64,000 nucleotides of DNA from Pectobacterium zantedeschiae (GCF_004137795.1 NZ_NWTM01000004.1:186001-250000); one strand, 5' to 3'. Counted from the stretch's first letter, positions 17,623 to 28,091 are shown. Notes: a model not told the origin generated them from the sequence alone. Translations and numbers: made by a program.

Positions 17623-18435
17623 ATGAAGAAGAACCGCGCTTTTTTAAAATGGGCTGGTGGTAAATATCCGCTGGTAGAAGAAATTCGTCGCTATTTACCT
17701 GCAGGAGACTGTCTTATTGAGCCCTTTGTTGGCGCGGGTTCCGTATTTTTGAATACGGAATACGATCGCTACATACTGGCCGATATTAATAGCGACCTGA
17801 TTAATCTCTACAATATTGTCAAATCGAATGCAGATGAATTTGTTACCGACGCCCGTAAACTTTTTACGGATGAGGTAAACACGTCTGAGACGTTTTATTT
17901 GCTGCGTGAAGAGTTTAATCTTTGCAGCGATGCCTATCGTCGTGCGCTGCTGTTTCTCTATTTGAATCGCCACTGTTATAACGGTCTGTGCCGTTACAAC
18001 ATGCGCGGTGAATTCAATGTTCCTTTCGGGCGCTATAAGAAGCCCTATTTTCCTGAAGAAGAAATTCGCTGGTTCGCGTTCAAAGCGCAAAATGCCACTT
18101 TCGTCTGTGAGCATTATCAGGATACGCTGGAAAAAGCAGAGAAGGGTTCGGTTATTTATTGCGATCCGCCTTATGCGCCGCTGTCTGCTACTGCAAATTT
18201 TACGGCCTACCACACCAATAATTTCAGCCGTGCCGACCAGCAGAGTTTGGCGCAATTGGCACGTCGTTTGTCTGTAGAAAGCCAGATCCCAGTGCTGATT
18301 TCCAATCATGACACGTTGTTGACGCGTGAGTGGTATCAGGAGGCTGTGCTGTATGTTGTCAAAGCGCGTCGAACGATTAGCCGTAATATTTTAGGGCGTA
18401 GTAAAGTAAGCGAGTTACTCGCTTTATATCGGTAA
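17623..18435 (+). CDS. dam: DNA adenine methyltransferase Dam (GATC)
   Basis: Methylates N6 of adenine in GATC; used in mismatch-repair strand choice, SeqA-controlled initiation and gene regulation. Motif I is F35-VGAG (SAM binding) with preceding FLKWAGGKYPL, and the catalytic DPPY motif is at 181-184. The 270-residue length is close to E. coli Dam (278). It lies downstream of damX with its usual neighbours. Confidence 0.97.
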   Translation: MKKNRAFLKWAGGKYPLVEEIRRYLPAGDCLIEPFVGAGSVFLNTEYDRYILADINSDLINLYNIVKSNADEFVTDARKLFTDEVNTSETFYLLREEFNLCSDAYRRALLFLYLNRHCYNGLCRYNMRGEFNVPFGRYKKPYFPEEEIRWFAFKAQNATFVCEHYQDTLEKAEKGSVIYCDPPYAPLSATANFTAYHTNNFSRADQQSLAQLARRLSVESQIPVLISNHDTLLTREWYQEAVLYVVKARRTISRNILGRSKVSELLALYR

Positions 18436-18558
18436 TACCATTTTGTGTACAGGTGGGGTAAACAGAGCGCAGTGAATCGGTTAATGTCGTCCAGGAGGCC
18501 TCATTAGCCGAGAATAGGTTACCCGCAGGCATTCAGACTTTACCGTTTGGAGAAATGA

Positions 18559-19236
18559 ATGAAACCGTTTTTAATCGCGCCGTCCATTTTGTCGGCTGAT
18601 TTTGCCCGTCTTGGTGAAGATACCGCTAACGTATTGGCTGCCGGAGCTGATGTGGTTCATTTTGATGTTATGGATAACCACTATGTGCCAAATTTGACGA
18701 TCGGCCCGCTGGTTCTGAAATCCCTGCGCGATTACGGCATTACCGCGCCGATTGACGTTCACCTGATGGTGAAACCTGTTGATCGTATCATCCCCGATTT
18801 CGCCAACGCGGGAGCCAGTTTCATTACCTTTCACCCCGAAGCCACTGATCATCTCGATCGTTCACTACAGTTGATCAAAGATCATGGCTGCAAGGCAGGG
18901 CTAGTATTTAACCCTGCGACCCCGTTAAGTTATCTCGATTACGTCATGGATAAGCTGGATATCATTCTGTTGATGTCGGTTAATCCCGGATTTGGCGGTC
19001 AGTCCTTTATTCCCAGCACGTTGGATAAACTGCGCCAGGTTCGTCGCTTGATTGATGACAGCGGTTACGATATTCGACTGGAAGTCGATGGTGGCGTTAA
19101 AGTGGAGAATATTGGCGCAATAGCGGAAGCTGGCGCGGATATGTTTGTGGCGGGTTCGGCTATTTTTGGTCATCCAGATTACCGTGCCGTCATTGATCAA
19201 ATGCGTAATGAAATTTCAAGGACGAAACATGACTGA
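18559..19236 (+). CDS. rpe: Ribulose-phosphate 3-epimerase
   Basis: Interconverts ribulose 5-phosphate and xylulose 5-phosphate in the pentose phosphate pathway. This 225-residue TIM barrel shows the metal-binding H34 and D36 in HFDVMDN, the second histidine in DVHLMVK, and EVDGGV near the phosphate site. It overlaps the gph start by eight bases, so the two are translationally linked. Confidence 0.97.
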   Translation: MKPFLIAPSILSADFARLGEDTANVLAAGADVVHFDVMDNHYVPNLTIGPLVLKSLRDYGITAPIDVHLMVKPVDRIIPDFANAGASFITFHPEATDHLDRSLQLIKDHGCKAGLVFNPATPLSYLDYVMDKLDIILLMSVNPGFGGQSFIPSTLDKLRQVRRLIDDSGYDIRLEVDGGVKVENIGAIAEAGADMFVAGSAIFGHPDYRAVIDQMRNEISRTKHD

Positions 19237-19933
19237 ATTAACCGCGATTCGCGGGTTGGCTTTTGATTTGGATGGCACGTTGATTCACAGCGCGCCAGGT
19301 CTGGCGGCGGCTATCGATCAAGCATTGGTGGCGCAATCGTTGCCTGCGGCGGGTGAAGCCCGTGTCGCAACCTGGATTGGTAATGGTGCGGATGTGATGG
19401 TTGAACGGGCGTTACGTTGGGCTGGCGTTGAGCCGACCTCTTCACGTTTGCAGGAAACCCGTGAGCGGTTCGATAGCTATTATGCGCAGACAGTCGATAG
19501 CGGAAGCACGCTGTTCCCACAGGTAAAAGAGACGCTGGCACAGTTGGTACAGCAAGGCGTTCCGATGGCGGTGGTGACCAATAAACCCACGCCGTTTGTT
19601 GCGCCGCTGCTGGAAGGTCTAGGGATCGGTGGTTATTTTTCGCTGATTATCGGTGGCGATGACGTCATTGTGAAAAAGCCTCACCCCGCGCCACTCTATT
19701 TGGTACTCGGTAAATTAGGGCTGCGCGCCAGCGAGCTTTTGTTTGTCGGCGATTCCCGTAATGATATTCAGGCGGCACAGGCAGCGGGCTGTCGCAGTGT
19801 CGGCATGACGTATGGTTATAACTATGGTGAAGCGATCGAGCTGAGTCAGCCGGATGTCGTTCTGGATCGTTTTGCCGATATTTTGCCCCTGATAGGGCAT
19901 TCTTCTTCACACAATCAGGAACCCTTAGTATGA
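19229..19933 (+). CDS. gph: Phosphoglycolate phosphatase
   Basis: Removes 2-phosphoglycolate formed during repair of oxidised DNA ends. The 234-residue HAD phosphatase has [10 protein letters not shown] (D13 and D15), motif II VVTNKP, motif III lysine in VKKPHPAP, and motif [14 protein letters not shown]. The ATG at 19229 overlaps the rpe stop; an in-frame ATG at 19145 lies inside rpe and is not used. It overlaps trpS by ATGA. Confidence 0.95.
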   Translation: MTELTAIRGLAFDLDGTLIHSAPGLAAAIDQALVAQSLPAAGEARVATWIGNGADVMVERALRWAGVEPTSSRLQETRERFDSYYAQTVDSGSTLFPQVKETLAQLVQQGVPMAVVTNKPTPFVAPLLEGLGIGGYFSLIIGGDDVIVKKPHPAPLYLVLGKLGLRASELLFVGDSRNDIQAAQAAGCRSVGMTYGYNYGEAIELSQPDVVLDRFADILPLIGHSSSHNQEPLV

Positions 19934-20934
19934 GCAAGCCCATTGTATTTAGCGGTGCGCAACCGTCTGGTGAATTGACCATTGGTAACTACATGGGGGC
20001 GTTACGTCAGTGGGTCAACATGCAGGACGATTACGACTGCATCTATTGCATCGTGGATTTGCATGCCATCACGGTACGTCAGGATCCGCAGGCGCTGAGA
20101 AAAGCGACGCTGGATACGCTGGCGCTGTATTTGGCTTGCGGCATCGATCCGAAAAAGAGCACCATTTTTGTTCAGTCACACGTGCCTGAGCACAGCCAAC
20201 TGAGCTGGATATTGAACTGCTACGCGTATTTCGGCGAGTTGAGCCGCATGACGCAGTTCAAAGATAAATCCGCGCGTTATGAAGAGAATATCAACGCTGG
20301 CCTGTTTGATTATCCGGTGCTGATGGCGGCGGATATCCTGCTGTACCAAACGAATCAGGTGCCAGTGGGCGAAGATCAGAAGCAGCATCTGGAATTGAGC
20401 CGCGACGTTGGTCAGCGCTTCAACAGCCTGTATGGCGACATTTTCAAAGTGCCTGAGCCATTCATTCCGAAGTCAGGTGCACGTGTGATGTCTCTGCTGG
20501 AGCCGACCAAGAAAATGTCCAAGTCCGACGATAACCGCAACAACGTTATCGGGCTGCTTGAAGATCCGAAAGCGGTAGTGAAGAAGATCAAACGCGCGAT
20601 GACAGATTCCGATGAGCCGCCAGTCATTCGCTATGACGTCGCGAATAAAGCGGGGGTATCTAACCTGTTGGATATTCTGTCTGGTGTGACGGGAAAAAGC
20701 ATCCCTGAGCTGGAGCAGGAGTTTAATGGCCAGATGTATGGTCACCTGAAAGGCGCGGTAGCGGATGCCGTATCCGGCATGTTGTCTGAACTGCAAGAGC
20801 GTTATCACCGTTTCCGCAACGATGAGCCTTTCCTGCAACAGGTGATGCGTGAAGGCGCGGAAAAAGCCAGCGCTCGCGCACAGGAAACGTTGAAGAAAGT
20901 CTACGATGCTGTTGGTTTTGTTTCCCGCCCGTAA
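19930..20934 (+). CDS. trpS: Tryptophanyl-tRNA synthetase
   Basis: Class I aminoacyl-tRNA synthetase charging tRNA-Trp. The 334-residue length is exactly typical. The HIGH-like signature is within [10 protein letters not shown] (12-21) and the KMSKS loop is at 195-199. Last gene of the aroK-trpS run, ending at a clear hairpin. Confidence 0.98.
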   Translation: MSKPIVFSGAQPSGELTIGNYMGALRQWVNMQDDYDCIYCIVDLHAITVRQDPQALRKATLDTLALYLACGIDPKKSTIFVQSHVPEHSQLSWILNCYAYFGELSRMTQFKDKSARYEENINAGLFDYPVLMAADILLYQTNQVPVGEDQKQHLELSRDVGQRFNSLYGDIFKVPEPFIPKSGARVMSLLEPTKKMSKSDDNRNNVIGLLEDPKAVVKKIKRAMTDSDEPPVIRYDVANKAGVSNLLDILSGVTGKSIPELEQEFNGQMYGHLKGAVADAVSGMLSELQERYHRFRNDEPFLQQVMREGAEKASARAQETLKKVYDAVGFVSRP

Positions 20935-20943
20935 GTCTTAATT

Positions 20944-20986
20944 ACCGTCAGGAGATGCTCTCCTGACGGTTTACTGATTTTTCTGA
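20944..20986 (+). terminator. Terminator after trpS
   Basis: Perfect 12-base stem ACCGTCAGGAGA/TCTCCTGACGGT (20944-20955 and 20959-20970) with a TGC loop, followed by an interrupted T-rich stretch. It separates trpS from the convergent M20 hydrolase gene. Confidence 0.82.
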
Positions 20987-21008
20987 TTTATCCCTTCGAA
21001 TCAAATTC

Positions 21009-22466
21009 TTATCCCTGCGGGATAGGCGGGAATACGTCGTCTGGAATCGGATTTTCAAACGGTGTGTGCTGTAATCTTTCCTGATGGTCGGCTTTTGCCT
21101 GTGCAATCAATTCCGGTGTTACCAGCAGATCGATAGCCAGTGATGCCATGGCCTTTGCCGCGTATTCCGTACCTTTGTGTGCTGCACCGGTTTTCCCCTG
21201 TGCAACCAACTGCCAGGAATGCGCCGGTGTTCCGATCGCGTAGGTAGCGCTACGGATCTGCACGGTTGGCACAACCCAACTGACCGTTCCCACATCGGTG
21301 GAACCGATAAAGGCTTCATTCGGGCTATACAGCGGATAAATTCCGTCGTGCAGTGTTAAACCCGCTTGAGGTTTGACGCCAAAACGTGCGTAGGATTCGG
21401 CGATGTCTTCGGCGCTCAGCGCCGTTTGGAACATCGCCGCTACCTTACGATCTTCGTCATCGAACGGTATCGGGCCGAGCGCCAGCAGATGTTCGTGCAT
21501 ACGCGCTTCCAACGGTGGGTTTGCCAACAGATTAGCATCGCCGCTAATCACCTCGCTGCTGACTTCGGTTTCTGTCATCAGCGCCGCGCCTTCGGCAATT
21601 TTCTTCACGCGTTTGACCAACTGATGCAGCTCCGGCAACTGACGTGCTCGTACGAGGTAACGTACGGTAGCGTTGGCCTGAACGACGTTTGGTGCCTGAC
21701 CGCCGCTGTCGGTAATCGCGTAGTGAACGCGCGCGGAGGACGGCATATGCTCGCGCATGTAGTTCACGCCAACATTCATTAATTCAACGGCATCCAGCGC
21801 GCTGCGCCCCAGGTGTGGGCTGCTGGCAGCATGAGCGGCACGGCCTTTGAAGTAAAAGTTCAGTTCGTTACAGGCCAGTGATACCGGGCTGTTGACGCCA
21901 GTGAAGGTCGCCGGATGCCAGCAGAGGGCAATATCGACGTCGTCAAAGACGCCTTCCTTGACCATAAAGCCTTTTGACGACCCGCCTTCTTCCGCTGGGC
22001 AGCCGTAAAAACGCACGGTTCCAGTCAGTGCGTGCTTTTGCAGATAGTCTTTTACTGCCGTTGCCGCCTGTAGCGCGGCTGTGCCGAGCAGATTATGCCC
22101 GCAGCCGTGGCCGTTGCCGCCATTTTCCAGTGGTTTCGGTTCTGCGACGTTTGCCTGTTGACTCAGGCCCGGTAGGGCATCGTATTCACCTAGGATGGCA
22201 ATAATGGGCAGACCTTCGCCGAATTCGCCCAGTAGCGCGGTCGGCATGCCGGCGATGCCTGTCGTCAGGCGGAAGCCTTCTGCTTTAAGGACTGCTTCGT
22301 GCTGTGCCGCCGAACGATGCTCTTCGTAGTTCAGTTCTGGTGTATCCCAGATACCATCACTCAGCGTACAGAATTGCTGCCGCTTGGCCGCAATCAGGCC
22401 GCAGATCTCTTCCACAGTCTGATGATTGACGGTAGGCAGCGTTCCTTCATTGTGTATTGCATTCAT
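21009..22466 (-). CDS. M20 family amidohydrolase, AbgB-like
   Basis: A 485-residue cytoplasmic metallopeptidase-fold hydrolase, closely similar in layout to E. coli AbgB (481), a subunit of p-aminobenzoyl-glutamate hydrolase. Zinc motifs are visible as GHGCGHNLLG and CPAEEGGSSKG, with the dimerisation-domain signature AAHAASSPHLGRSALDAV and a late STDVGTVSW. It likely cuts an amide-linked amino-acid conjugate. It is the last gene of an operon with an amino-acid type ABC importer, which suggests the substrate enters through it. Start uncertain: in-frame ATG at 22499 and GTG at 22517 are also open, and none has a strong ribosome binding site. Confidence 0.85.
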   Translation of the reverse strand: MNAIHNEGTLPTVNHQTVEEICGLIAAKRQQFCTLSDGIWDTPELNYEEHRSAAQHEAVLKAEGFRLTTGIAGMPTALLGEFGEGLPIIAILGEYDALPGLSQQANVAEPKPLENGGNGHGCGHNLLGTAALQAATAVKDYLQKHALTGTVRFYGCPAEEGGSSKGFMVKEGVFDDVDIALCWHPATFTGVNSPVSLACNELNFYFKGRAAHAASSPHLGRSALDAVELMNVGVNYMREHMPSSARVHYAITDSGGQAPNVVQANATVRYLVRARQLPELHQLVKRVKKIAEGAALMTETEVSSEVISGDANLLANPPLEARMHEHLLALGPIPFDDEDRKVAAMFQTALSAEDIAESYARFGVKPQAGLTLHDGIYPLYSPNEAFIGSTDVGTVSWVVPTVQIRSATYAIGTPAHSWQLVAQGKTGAAHKGTEYAAKAMASLAIDLLVTPELIAQAKADHQERLQHTPFENPIPDDVFPPIPQG

Positions 22467-22509
22467 GCGTGGTGCGCTCGTTTGATTTCTTTGATGCATT
22501 TGTGCGGGA

Positions 22510-22537
22510 CGTGTCACAGCCAGCTGGCTATGACACG
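22510..22537. repeat. 28-base near-perfect palindrome before the M20 hydrolase
   Basis: CGTGTCACAGCCAG (22510-22523) pairs with CTGGCTATGACACG (22524-22537) with a single wobble and no loop. It sits between the stop of the ABC binding-protein gene and the start of the hydrolase. It could be a dimeric regulator site or a processing/stability hairpin in the mRNA. Confidence 0.7.
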
Positions 22538-22559
22538 CGATTCAACTAGAGGGTCACAC

Positions 22560-23429
22560 TCAGAGTGGTGTGGTGTCCATTCCGAACCATTTTTCACTCA
22601 GTTTCCTGATGGTGCCGTCTTGCTTGGCCTGATCGATCGCTTTATCGAACATGGCCTTCAGCTCAGGGTCGCTTTTACGCAGACCAACGGAGGAACCGCT
22701 ACCCAGAATGCCACCGATGAACTGTGGTCCTGGTGTTACGATGTCGGCATTGCCCGGTTTTTCTGAAATACTTTTCAGATAGGGTGCAGAAGCGATAACC
22801 AGATCCACACGGCCTGCCTTCAGATCCAGATCGTGTTCCTGTGTGGTTTTATACTCGCGAACTTTCATCACGCCTTTCAGGTATTTGTCCAAAAAGGCGC
22901 TGGCGATAGAAGCGGACTGTACGCCGATAGTTTTGCCTTCCAACAGAGGTTTCAGCTTCTCAATTTCTGCCTGTGCGGTGGCTTCATCCGCTGGGTTAAT
23001 GGAGAAACGCTGGCCCGCGTCTGGGAAATCTTTCGCAAGTTTGCTGGATTTCAGCACGGCGAAAGTCTGCCCTGCCTGTGTGTACGGCTGGCTGAAATCG
23101 ATCACCTCGCGGCGTTTTTCTGTCGCGGACATACCCGAAATGATGGCGTCAAATTTACCGGCGTTCAGGGCTGGGATGGTACTGGTGAACGGCTGAACCA
23201 TGATCTCGCATTTCACCTGCATGTTGTTACACAGCACTTTGTACAGCTCGATCTCCATGCCATCTAATGTACCGTCTGGCTTAGTGAAATTATACGGGTG
23301 GTAAGCGCCTTCGGTTGCGATACGGACAGTCGTCCATTTTTTCTCTTCCGCTGAGGCGGTGAATGAGGTGGCCAGCGTGCCTGCCATGCACAGCGAGCAG
23401 ACGAGCAGAGTCAGTTTTGATTTGATCAT
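22560..23429 (-). CDS. Amino-acid ABC transporter, periplasmic binding protein
   Basis: A 289-residue exported protein of the HisJ/ArgT family (SBP family 3). The signal peptide is at about 1-27 (LVCSLCMAGTLATSFTASA). The domain signature is ATEGAYHPYNFTKPDGTLDGMEIELYKVLCNNMQ..C, with FDAIISGMSATEKRREVIDFSQPY following. The ligand is not identifiable by eye. It follows the ATPase gene by 98 bases, so it may have extra copies of message from a local site, though none is clear. Confidence 0.92.
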   Translation of the reverse strand: MIKSKLTLLVCSLCMAGTLATSFTASAEEKKWTTVRIATEGAYHPYNFTKPDGTLDGMEIELYKVLCNNMQVKCEIMVQPFTSTIPALNAGKFDAIISGMSATEKRREVIDFSQPYTQAGQTFAVLKSSKLAKDFPDAGQRFSINPADEATAQAEIEKLKPLLEGKTIGVQSASIASAFLDKYLKGVMKVREYKTTQEHDLDLKAGRVDLVIASAPYLKSISEKPGNADIVTPGPQFIGGILGSGSSVGLRKSDPELKAMFDKAIDQAKQDGTIRKLSEKWFGMDTTPL

Positions 23430-23527
23430 GTTTTTCTCCCGGAATTCTATATCGTTATATTTTGTTTATTCCCCTACGGAATTTCGCCAATCGATAAAGG
23501 TGATGCACGAAATCAGTAGGATTGTGT

Positions 23528-24292
23528 TTACCAACTGGCAATAAATTGCCGGAAGCGAGCCGACTGGCTGGCGGTGAAAACCTGCTCCGGCGTTCCCTGT
23601 TCTTCAATTTCCCCCTGATGGAGGAAGACGATACGGTTAGACACTTCGCGGGCAAAATCCATTTCGTGAGTCACGACCAGCATGGTCATCCCTTCGTCAG
23701 CCAGCGTGCGCATGACGCGCAGTACTTCACCAACTAATTCTGGATCGAGCGCAGAGGTTGGCTCATCAAACAGCATGACTTTCGGTTCCATCGCGAGCGC
23801 ACGCGCAATTGCTGCGCGCTGTTGCTGACCACCGGATAGGTGAGCGGGATAGTAGTGACGTTTATCCGCCAGACCGACCTTCTCTAACAACTGCTCGGCG
23901 TGTTCCACGCACTCCGCCTGTGGACGTTTTAGGACGTGCACGGGCGCTTCGATGATGTTTTCCAGCACGGTCTTGTGTGACCAGAGGTTAAAGTTCTGGA
24001 ATACCATGCCTAACTGGGTACGGATTCGGTCTATCTGCTTGAGGTTCGATGGGCGGTTCTGCCCTTTACGGTTCGGCTTCATTTCAATGGCTTCTCCGCC
24101 GACGATAATCTCGCCTTGATCGGGAAGCTCAAGCAGGTTGCTACAGCGCAGCAGCGTTGATTTACCTGAGCCGGACGAACCCAAAATTGAGATGACTTCC
24201 CCTTGGTTGGCCTCAATCGAAATCCCTTTCAGGACGTCCAGAGAGCCGAAGCTTTTATGAATGTTGCGCAGGCTAATGGCGGGTATCGTCAT
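23528..24292 (-). CDS. Amino-acid ABC transporter, ATP-binding protein (HisP type)
   Basis: Cytoplasmic ATPase of the importer, 254 residues. Walker [10 protein letters not shown] is at about 38-46, the ABC signature is LSGGQQQR, Walker B is [14 protein letters not shown], and the switch histidine is in VVTHEMDFA. The start ATG overlaps the end of the permease gene upstream (ATGA), showing translational coupling. Confidence 0.95.
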   Translation of the reverse strand: MTIPAISLRNIHKSFGSLDVLKGISIEANQGEVISILGSSGSGKSTLLRCSNLLELPDQGEIIVGGEAIEMKPNRKGQNRPSNLKQIDRIRTQLGMVFQNFNLWSHKTVLENIIEAPVHVLKRPQAECVEHAEQLLEKVGLADKRHYYPAHLSGGQQQRAAIARALAMEPKVMLFDEPTSALDPELVGEVLRVMRTLADEGMTMLVVTHEMDFAREVSNRIVFLHQGEIEEQGTPEQVFTASQSARFRQFIASW

Positions 24293-25023
24293 TGCAGGTC
24301 TCCCAATTTCTTAATTTTTTTCGCTGCCGGTTGCGCGCCCGGCGCACGGAGATGAGGGGTAAGCGTAAATTCTGTCCACATCAGTAAGCGTGTCAGAATA
24401 AGGTTAATAAACAGATAAATAGCGCCAGCAACCAGGAAGACTTCGAGCGCCCGATAGGTTTCCGCAATGAGGCGTGCGGCAATACCGGTGATTTCCATCA
24501 ACGTGATAATGGAAGCCAACGAGGTCGATTTGACCATCGAAATCAGCTCATTGCCGTAAGCCGGGAGTGCCTGACGAATCGCCAGTGGGAAAACGATACG
24601 CTTGAAAATCATGAACGACGGCATGCCGCAGGCTCGCGCAGATTCGATCTGGCCTGTGGGAACGGACTGCAATCCGCCACGGATAATCTCGCTGGCGTAG
24701 GCACCGGTACATAGGCTGAGCGACAGCAGGGCGCACCAGTGTGGTTCCCGTAGGAACGGCCAAAGTATGCTTTCCCGAACCCAGGGGAATTGCCCCAGTC
24801 CGTAGTAAATCAGGAACAGCTGAACCAGCAGCGGTGTACCGCGGAAGAACAGTACGTAGGTTCGTGCAATTGAGCGCAGTACGGCAAAGGATGACAGCTG
24901 CATCAGTGCTAAGCCCAGCGCCAGAAAGAAGCCCAGAAAAACAGAGCTGACCGCCAGTTGTAGCGTCAGCGGGATACCGGGAATAATTTCCAGAAACGTT
25001 TCGTACAGAAAAGGGAAATCCAT
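24289..25023 (-). CDS. Amino-acid ABC transporter, permease (HisM type)
   Basis: A 244-residue inner-membrane permease of the polar amino-acid family. It shows the conserved EAA loop near the middle ([23 protein letters not shown]) and [16 protein letters not shown] early on, with about five membrane segments. It overlaps both its neighbours at the start and stop codons, so it is one of a heterodimeric permease pair. Confidence 0.92.
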   Translation of the reverse strand: MDFPFLYETFLEIIPGIPLTLQLAVSSVFLGFFLALGLALMQLSSFAVLRSIARTYVLFFRGTPLLVQLFLIYYGLGQFPWVRESILWPFLREPHWCALLSLSLCTGAYASEIIRGGLQSVPTGQIESARACGMPSFMIFKRIVFPLAIRQALPAYGNELISMVKSTSLASIITLMEITGIAARLIAETYRALEVFLVAGAIYLFINLILTRLLMWTEFTLTPHLRAPGAQPAAKKIKKLGDLQ

Positions 25024-25751
25024 CAGCGTTTCACACCCCGGGAATAATGAGACTCAGCACGGCGCATAATCCAGCCGGAACAGATTGAGATAAGTAGATA
25101 CAGCAGCGCGGCCGCCATGAAGAAATCAAACGGTTTGCCAGTAGAACCGGCACCGGTTTGCGACTGAGTCATCAGCTCTGCAACGCCGGTAACGGAAACC
25201 AGCGCGGAGGTTTTCAGCACCAGTTGCCATACGTTGCCGAGTGCGGGGATGGCGTGGCGTAGCAGGAGCGGCATGATGATGCGGCGCAGGCGTAGCAGTG
25301 TCGGCATACCGCAGGCTTTGGCGGCTTCAATCTCTCCTTTGGAAACGGCGTAGAATGCGCCGCGATAGACTTCCGTCTGCTGTGCGCCGGAGGAAATGCC
25401 AACGGCGATTACCCCTGCGAGGAAGCCCGGAAAGCCAAAGAATTCATTGCTGCCAAACAGTTTGGCGAGCAGGGTTAACGCGGAGCTGCCGCCAAAGTAA
25501 AGCAGGTAGATGATGAGCAGGTCTGGTATACCGCGGGTGATGGTGGTGTAACCATCGGCCAGATAGCGTACAGGGCGATTGCCGCAAATTTTGGACCATG
25601 CACCGAGTGTGCCGATCGCTGCTCCCAGCAGGAATCCGCAGATCGCCAGTGCGAGCGTCATTCCTGCTCCAATCAGTAATAATTTCCCCCAGCCGTGTTC
25701 ACCAAAACTGATGAGCTGCCAGAAAGTAACGTCTTCCACAAGTGACTCCAA
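25023..25751 (-). CDS. Amino-acid ABC transporter, permease (HisQ type)
   Basis: First gene of the importer operon, 242 residues with about five membrane segments. The family signatures are TRGIPDLLIIYLLYFGG and the EAA loop KGEIEAAKACGMPTLLRLRRIIMP. Its stop codon shares a base with the start of the second permease gene. The promoter should lie in the 506-base gap upstream. Confidence 0.92.
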   Translation of the reverse strand: MESLVEDVTFWQLISFGEHGWGKLLLIGAGMTLALAICGFLLGAAIGTLGAWSKICGNRPVRYLADGYTTITRGIPDLLIIYLLYFGGSSALTLLAKLFGSNEFFGFPGFLAGVIAVGISSGAQQTEVYRGAFYAVSKGEIEAAKACGMPTLLRLRRIIMPLLLRHAIPALGNVWQLVLKTSALVSVTGVAELMTQSQTGAGSTGKPFDFFMAAALLYLLISICSGWIMRRAESHYSRGVKR

Positions 25752-26257
25752 ACTGCTTGCTTATGGTTCTGCTGGACAGAACTGTTTTTGTGATGAGAGG
25801 ACTACCTACTCCGTTCAGGAACGAGAGTAGAAATGCGTAATGACGCGATGTATCACTCTTCGATTTTTACTAACTCGACGATGTACTGACTCTATGGAGT
25901 ACGAACTCGATGAAGCACTAATGTAATGAACCACGATGGTTTGACGATGAAATCTGTTCGATGTGAACGATTCAGAGGTCGTGCCGCAAATCTATAGAAA
26001 GCTAAGCAATAGTCGGGCCACGTTTTACGTAAACTATTATTGATTATTTATTCATATAGTCTGCTTATTAATGGGTTTTGTTTTAGTCAAAATAAGACAG
26101 ATATGGCCTGTGGTAAAGCATTAAAGTGACATTTTGTAAGGGGGTATGTTCAAAATAGTGCATTGTTATGCTATTTGGTGGGGCGTTGCATTATGATGGT
26201 GCAATAACCGCTATCCGGCAGAATGGATAGCGGGTGAGCGAGGTGATAGAGAGAGGA
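25752..26257. other. Gap between the ABC operon and cysG
   Basis: This 506-base gap must hold the promoter of the minus-strand ABC/M20 operon. The first 250 bases contain many short CGATG and GTACT/GAGTAC motifs but no coherent repeat unit. TTGCA...TGCAA (26187-26205) is a loose inverted repeat. I see no open frame with coding character. Confidence 0.5.
26206..26236 (-). terminator. Possible terminator of the nirBD-cysG operon
   Basis: A perfect nine-base stem CCGCTATCC/GGATAGCGG (26208-26216 and 26225-26233) lies 25 bases past the cysG stop. The T run on the minus strand is weak (TTATTG), so termination strength is uncertain. Confidence 0.6.
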
Positions 26258-27637
26258 TTATGCTGTCTGGTCAGAGAACCAGCTCAACTTTTCTCGTAAA
26301 CCGACGACGTTGCCGATGATGATCAAACTCGGGCTACTGGCCTGTTGGGCTAATTCGCTTAATTGGGAGAGCTGCCCACTCAGAACGCGCTGTTTAGTTG
26401 AGGTGCCGTTTTCGATAATGGCGACCGGCACCGTTTCCGGTAATTGCTGTTCGATGAGCTTATTTTGAATGTACTCAGCCTGCTGAAGCCCCATGTAAAA
26501 CACCAACGTCTGTTTTTCTGCTGCGAGGCTCGACCAGTCGAGGTCGGTGTCGTGTTTGACGTGCCCGGTGATCAGTCTGACGCCCTGCGAGTGATCGCGA
26601 TGGGTGAGTGGAATACCGCTGTAGGCGGAGCAGCCTGATGCGGCGGTAATGCCGGGAACGACAGAGAACGGTACGCCAGCCTGTTGCAGATGCTCCAACT
26701 CTTCGGCACCACGGCCGAAGATAAAGGGATCGCCGCCTTTTAACCTGACGACGCGATGGCCCGCTCGTGCTTTTTCTTCCAGCAACTGATTGATTTGCTC
26801 TTGAGGAACACAGTGATAGCCAGACGTTTTACCGACAAAGATTCGCTCTGCGTCGCGGCGTGACAGGTTGAGGATCTCTTTCGATACCAGCCGGTCGTAA
26901 ACCACGATGTCGGCTTGTTGTAGATGCTGTAGACCTTTCAGCGTCAGTAATCCTGCGTCGCCGGGCCCAGCACCAACCAGTGTCACTTCACCTCTGTCAT
27001 CCAACGGTGCGGAGAACAGCAGTTCCGTCAGTTGTTGAACGCTCTGGCTGTCTTCATTGGCCAGCGCCTGTGCCAACCGATCGTGTACGAAGAGCTTTTC
27101 CCAGAAGCGGCGGCGTGCGCTCATCTTGCAGAACCGTTTTTTTACCCGACTGCGTAATTCGCCTGCGAATGCTGCCAGCTTACCGAGATTTTGCGGCAGA
27201 ATACTTTCCAGCTTTTCCCGTAGTAGGCGAGCCAATACCGGTGCGGCACCGCCAGAGGACACCGCGACCATCAGCGGTGAACGGTCGATGATTGACGGCA
27301 TGATGAAGCTGGCGCGTTCCGGTGAATCGACGACATTGCAGAAAATTCGGCGCTCGCTGGCGCTGGCATAAACGTGATTGTTGACGTCCTGATCGTCTGT
27401 GGCGGCAATTACCAGCCAGACTTCGTTCAGTAACGTAGGATCGAAGGTGCCGTGTACCAGCGTTAATTGAGCATCCTGCTCCCACGTCCGAAACTGCTTG
27501 TTAAAATCGAGCGCATTGACGGTAATCACTGCGCCAGCATCCAGCAATAGCCGTGCTTTACGCTCGGCTATTTCACCGCCCCCTACCAACAGACAAGGTT
27601 TATCGTGTAGCTGACAGAATATTGGTAGGTAATCCAT
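26258..27637 (-). CDS. cysG: Siroheme synthase CysG
   Basis: Trifunctional enzyme making siroheme from uroporphyrinogen III. The N-terminal part (about 1-113) is the NAD-dependent dehydrogenase/ferrochelatase with [11 protein letters not shown] and the regulatory S128 in AVSSGGAAP. The C-terminal part (about 215-459) is the SAM uroporphyrinogen methyltransferase with [27 protein letters not shown] and [11 protein letters not shown]-like stretches. The 459-residue length matches E. coli (457). It follows nirBD on the same strand, supplying the cofactor of NirB. Confidence 0.97.
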   Translation of the reverse strand: MDYLPIFCQLHDKPCLLVGGGEIAERKARLLLDAGAVITVNALDFNKQFRTWEQDAQLTLVHGTFDPTLLNEVWLVIAATDDQDVNNHVYASASERRIFCNVVDSPERASFIMPSIIDRSPLMVAVSSGGAAPVLARLLREKLESILPQNLGKLAAFAGELRSRVKKRFCKMSARRRFWEKLFVHDRLAQALANEDSQSVQQLTELLFSAPLDDRGEVTLVGAGPGDAGLLTLKGLQHLQQADIVVYDRLVSKEILNLSRRDAERIFVGKTSGYHCVPQEQINQLLEEKARAGHRVVRLKGGDPFIFGRGAEELEHLQQAGVPFSVVPGITAASGCSAYSGIPLTHRDHSQGVRLITGHVKHDTDLDWSSLAAEKQTLVFYMGLQQAEYIQNKLIEQQLPETVPVAIIENGTSTKQRVLSGQLSQLSELAQQASSPSLIIIGNVVGLREKLSWFSDQTA

Positions 27638-27722
27638 GTAACGCCTCTTGAAAACTCAGATTATCTTAAAAAATAAGATGGTGGTGTGTTCTGCGGTTTA
27701 CTCAGGACACGGCCCATGAGGG

Positions 27723-28091
27723 CTAGGGTAATGGCTGGCTATTATCAACCGCTACGTCACTGTCTGCGATGGATATTTGCACATCACCGTTGGTTACCTG
27801 AGTATCATAAGCTGCAACAGAATAGGCTCCATCCTCCAGACAGAAACCATCATAAAGGCGGAAATGCTGTTTTTTCAATGGGCTTGCGACCCACAGCGCT
27901 TCATGATGTTCTGCCACTATCCCACGACTGAGTACGCTAGCCTGTGCAAAAGGATCGATATTGCTGATGGCGTAAACCTGTTCGTCGTTACGTGGCCGGA
28001 ACACGGCGATTTGCTGCTGATCGATCAACGCACAAACGCCAGTACCGGGCAGAATATCGTCTAATTTACATACGGTAGTCCACTGGCTCAT
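27723..28091 (-). CDS. nirD: NADH-dependent nitrite reductase, small subunit
   Basis: The 122-residue Rieske-fold small subunit of the cytoplasmic NADH-nitrite reductase. It has the fold's WTTVCKLDDILPGTGVCALI start and VYAISNIDPF, but lacks the C-x-H...C-x-x-H cluster ligands, as expected of NirD. It is slightly longer than E. coli NirD (108). It overlaps nirB by ATGA. The gap to cysG is only 85 bases, so the nitrite channel gene nirC, which sits here in E. coli, is missing. Confidence 0.95.
   Translation of the reverse strand: MSQWTTVCKLDDILPGTGVCALIDQQQIAVFRPRNDEQVYAISNIDPFAQASVLSRGIVAEHHEALWVASPLKKQHFRLYDGFCLEDGAYSVAAYDTQVTNGDVQISIADSDVAVDNSQPLP

Noticed and set aside
25752-26257. A possible riboswitch or structured leader before the ABC operon
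   Set aside because: Repeated short CGATG motifs do not form a consistent fold that I can recognise.
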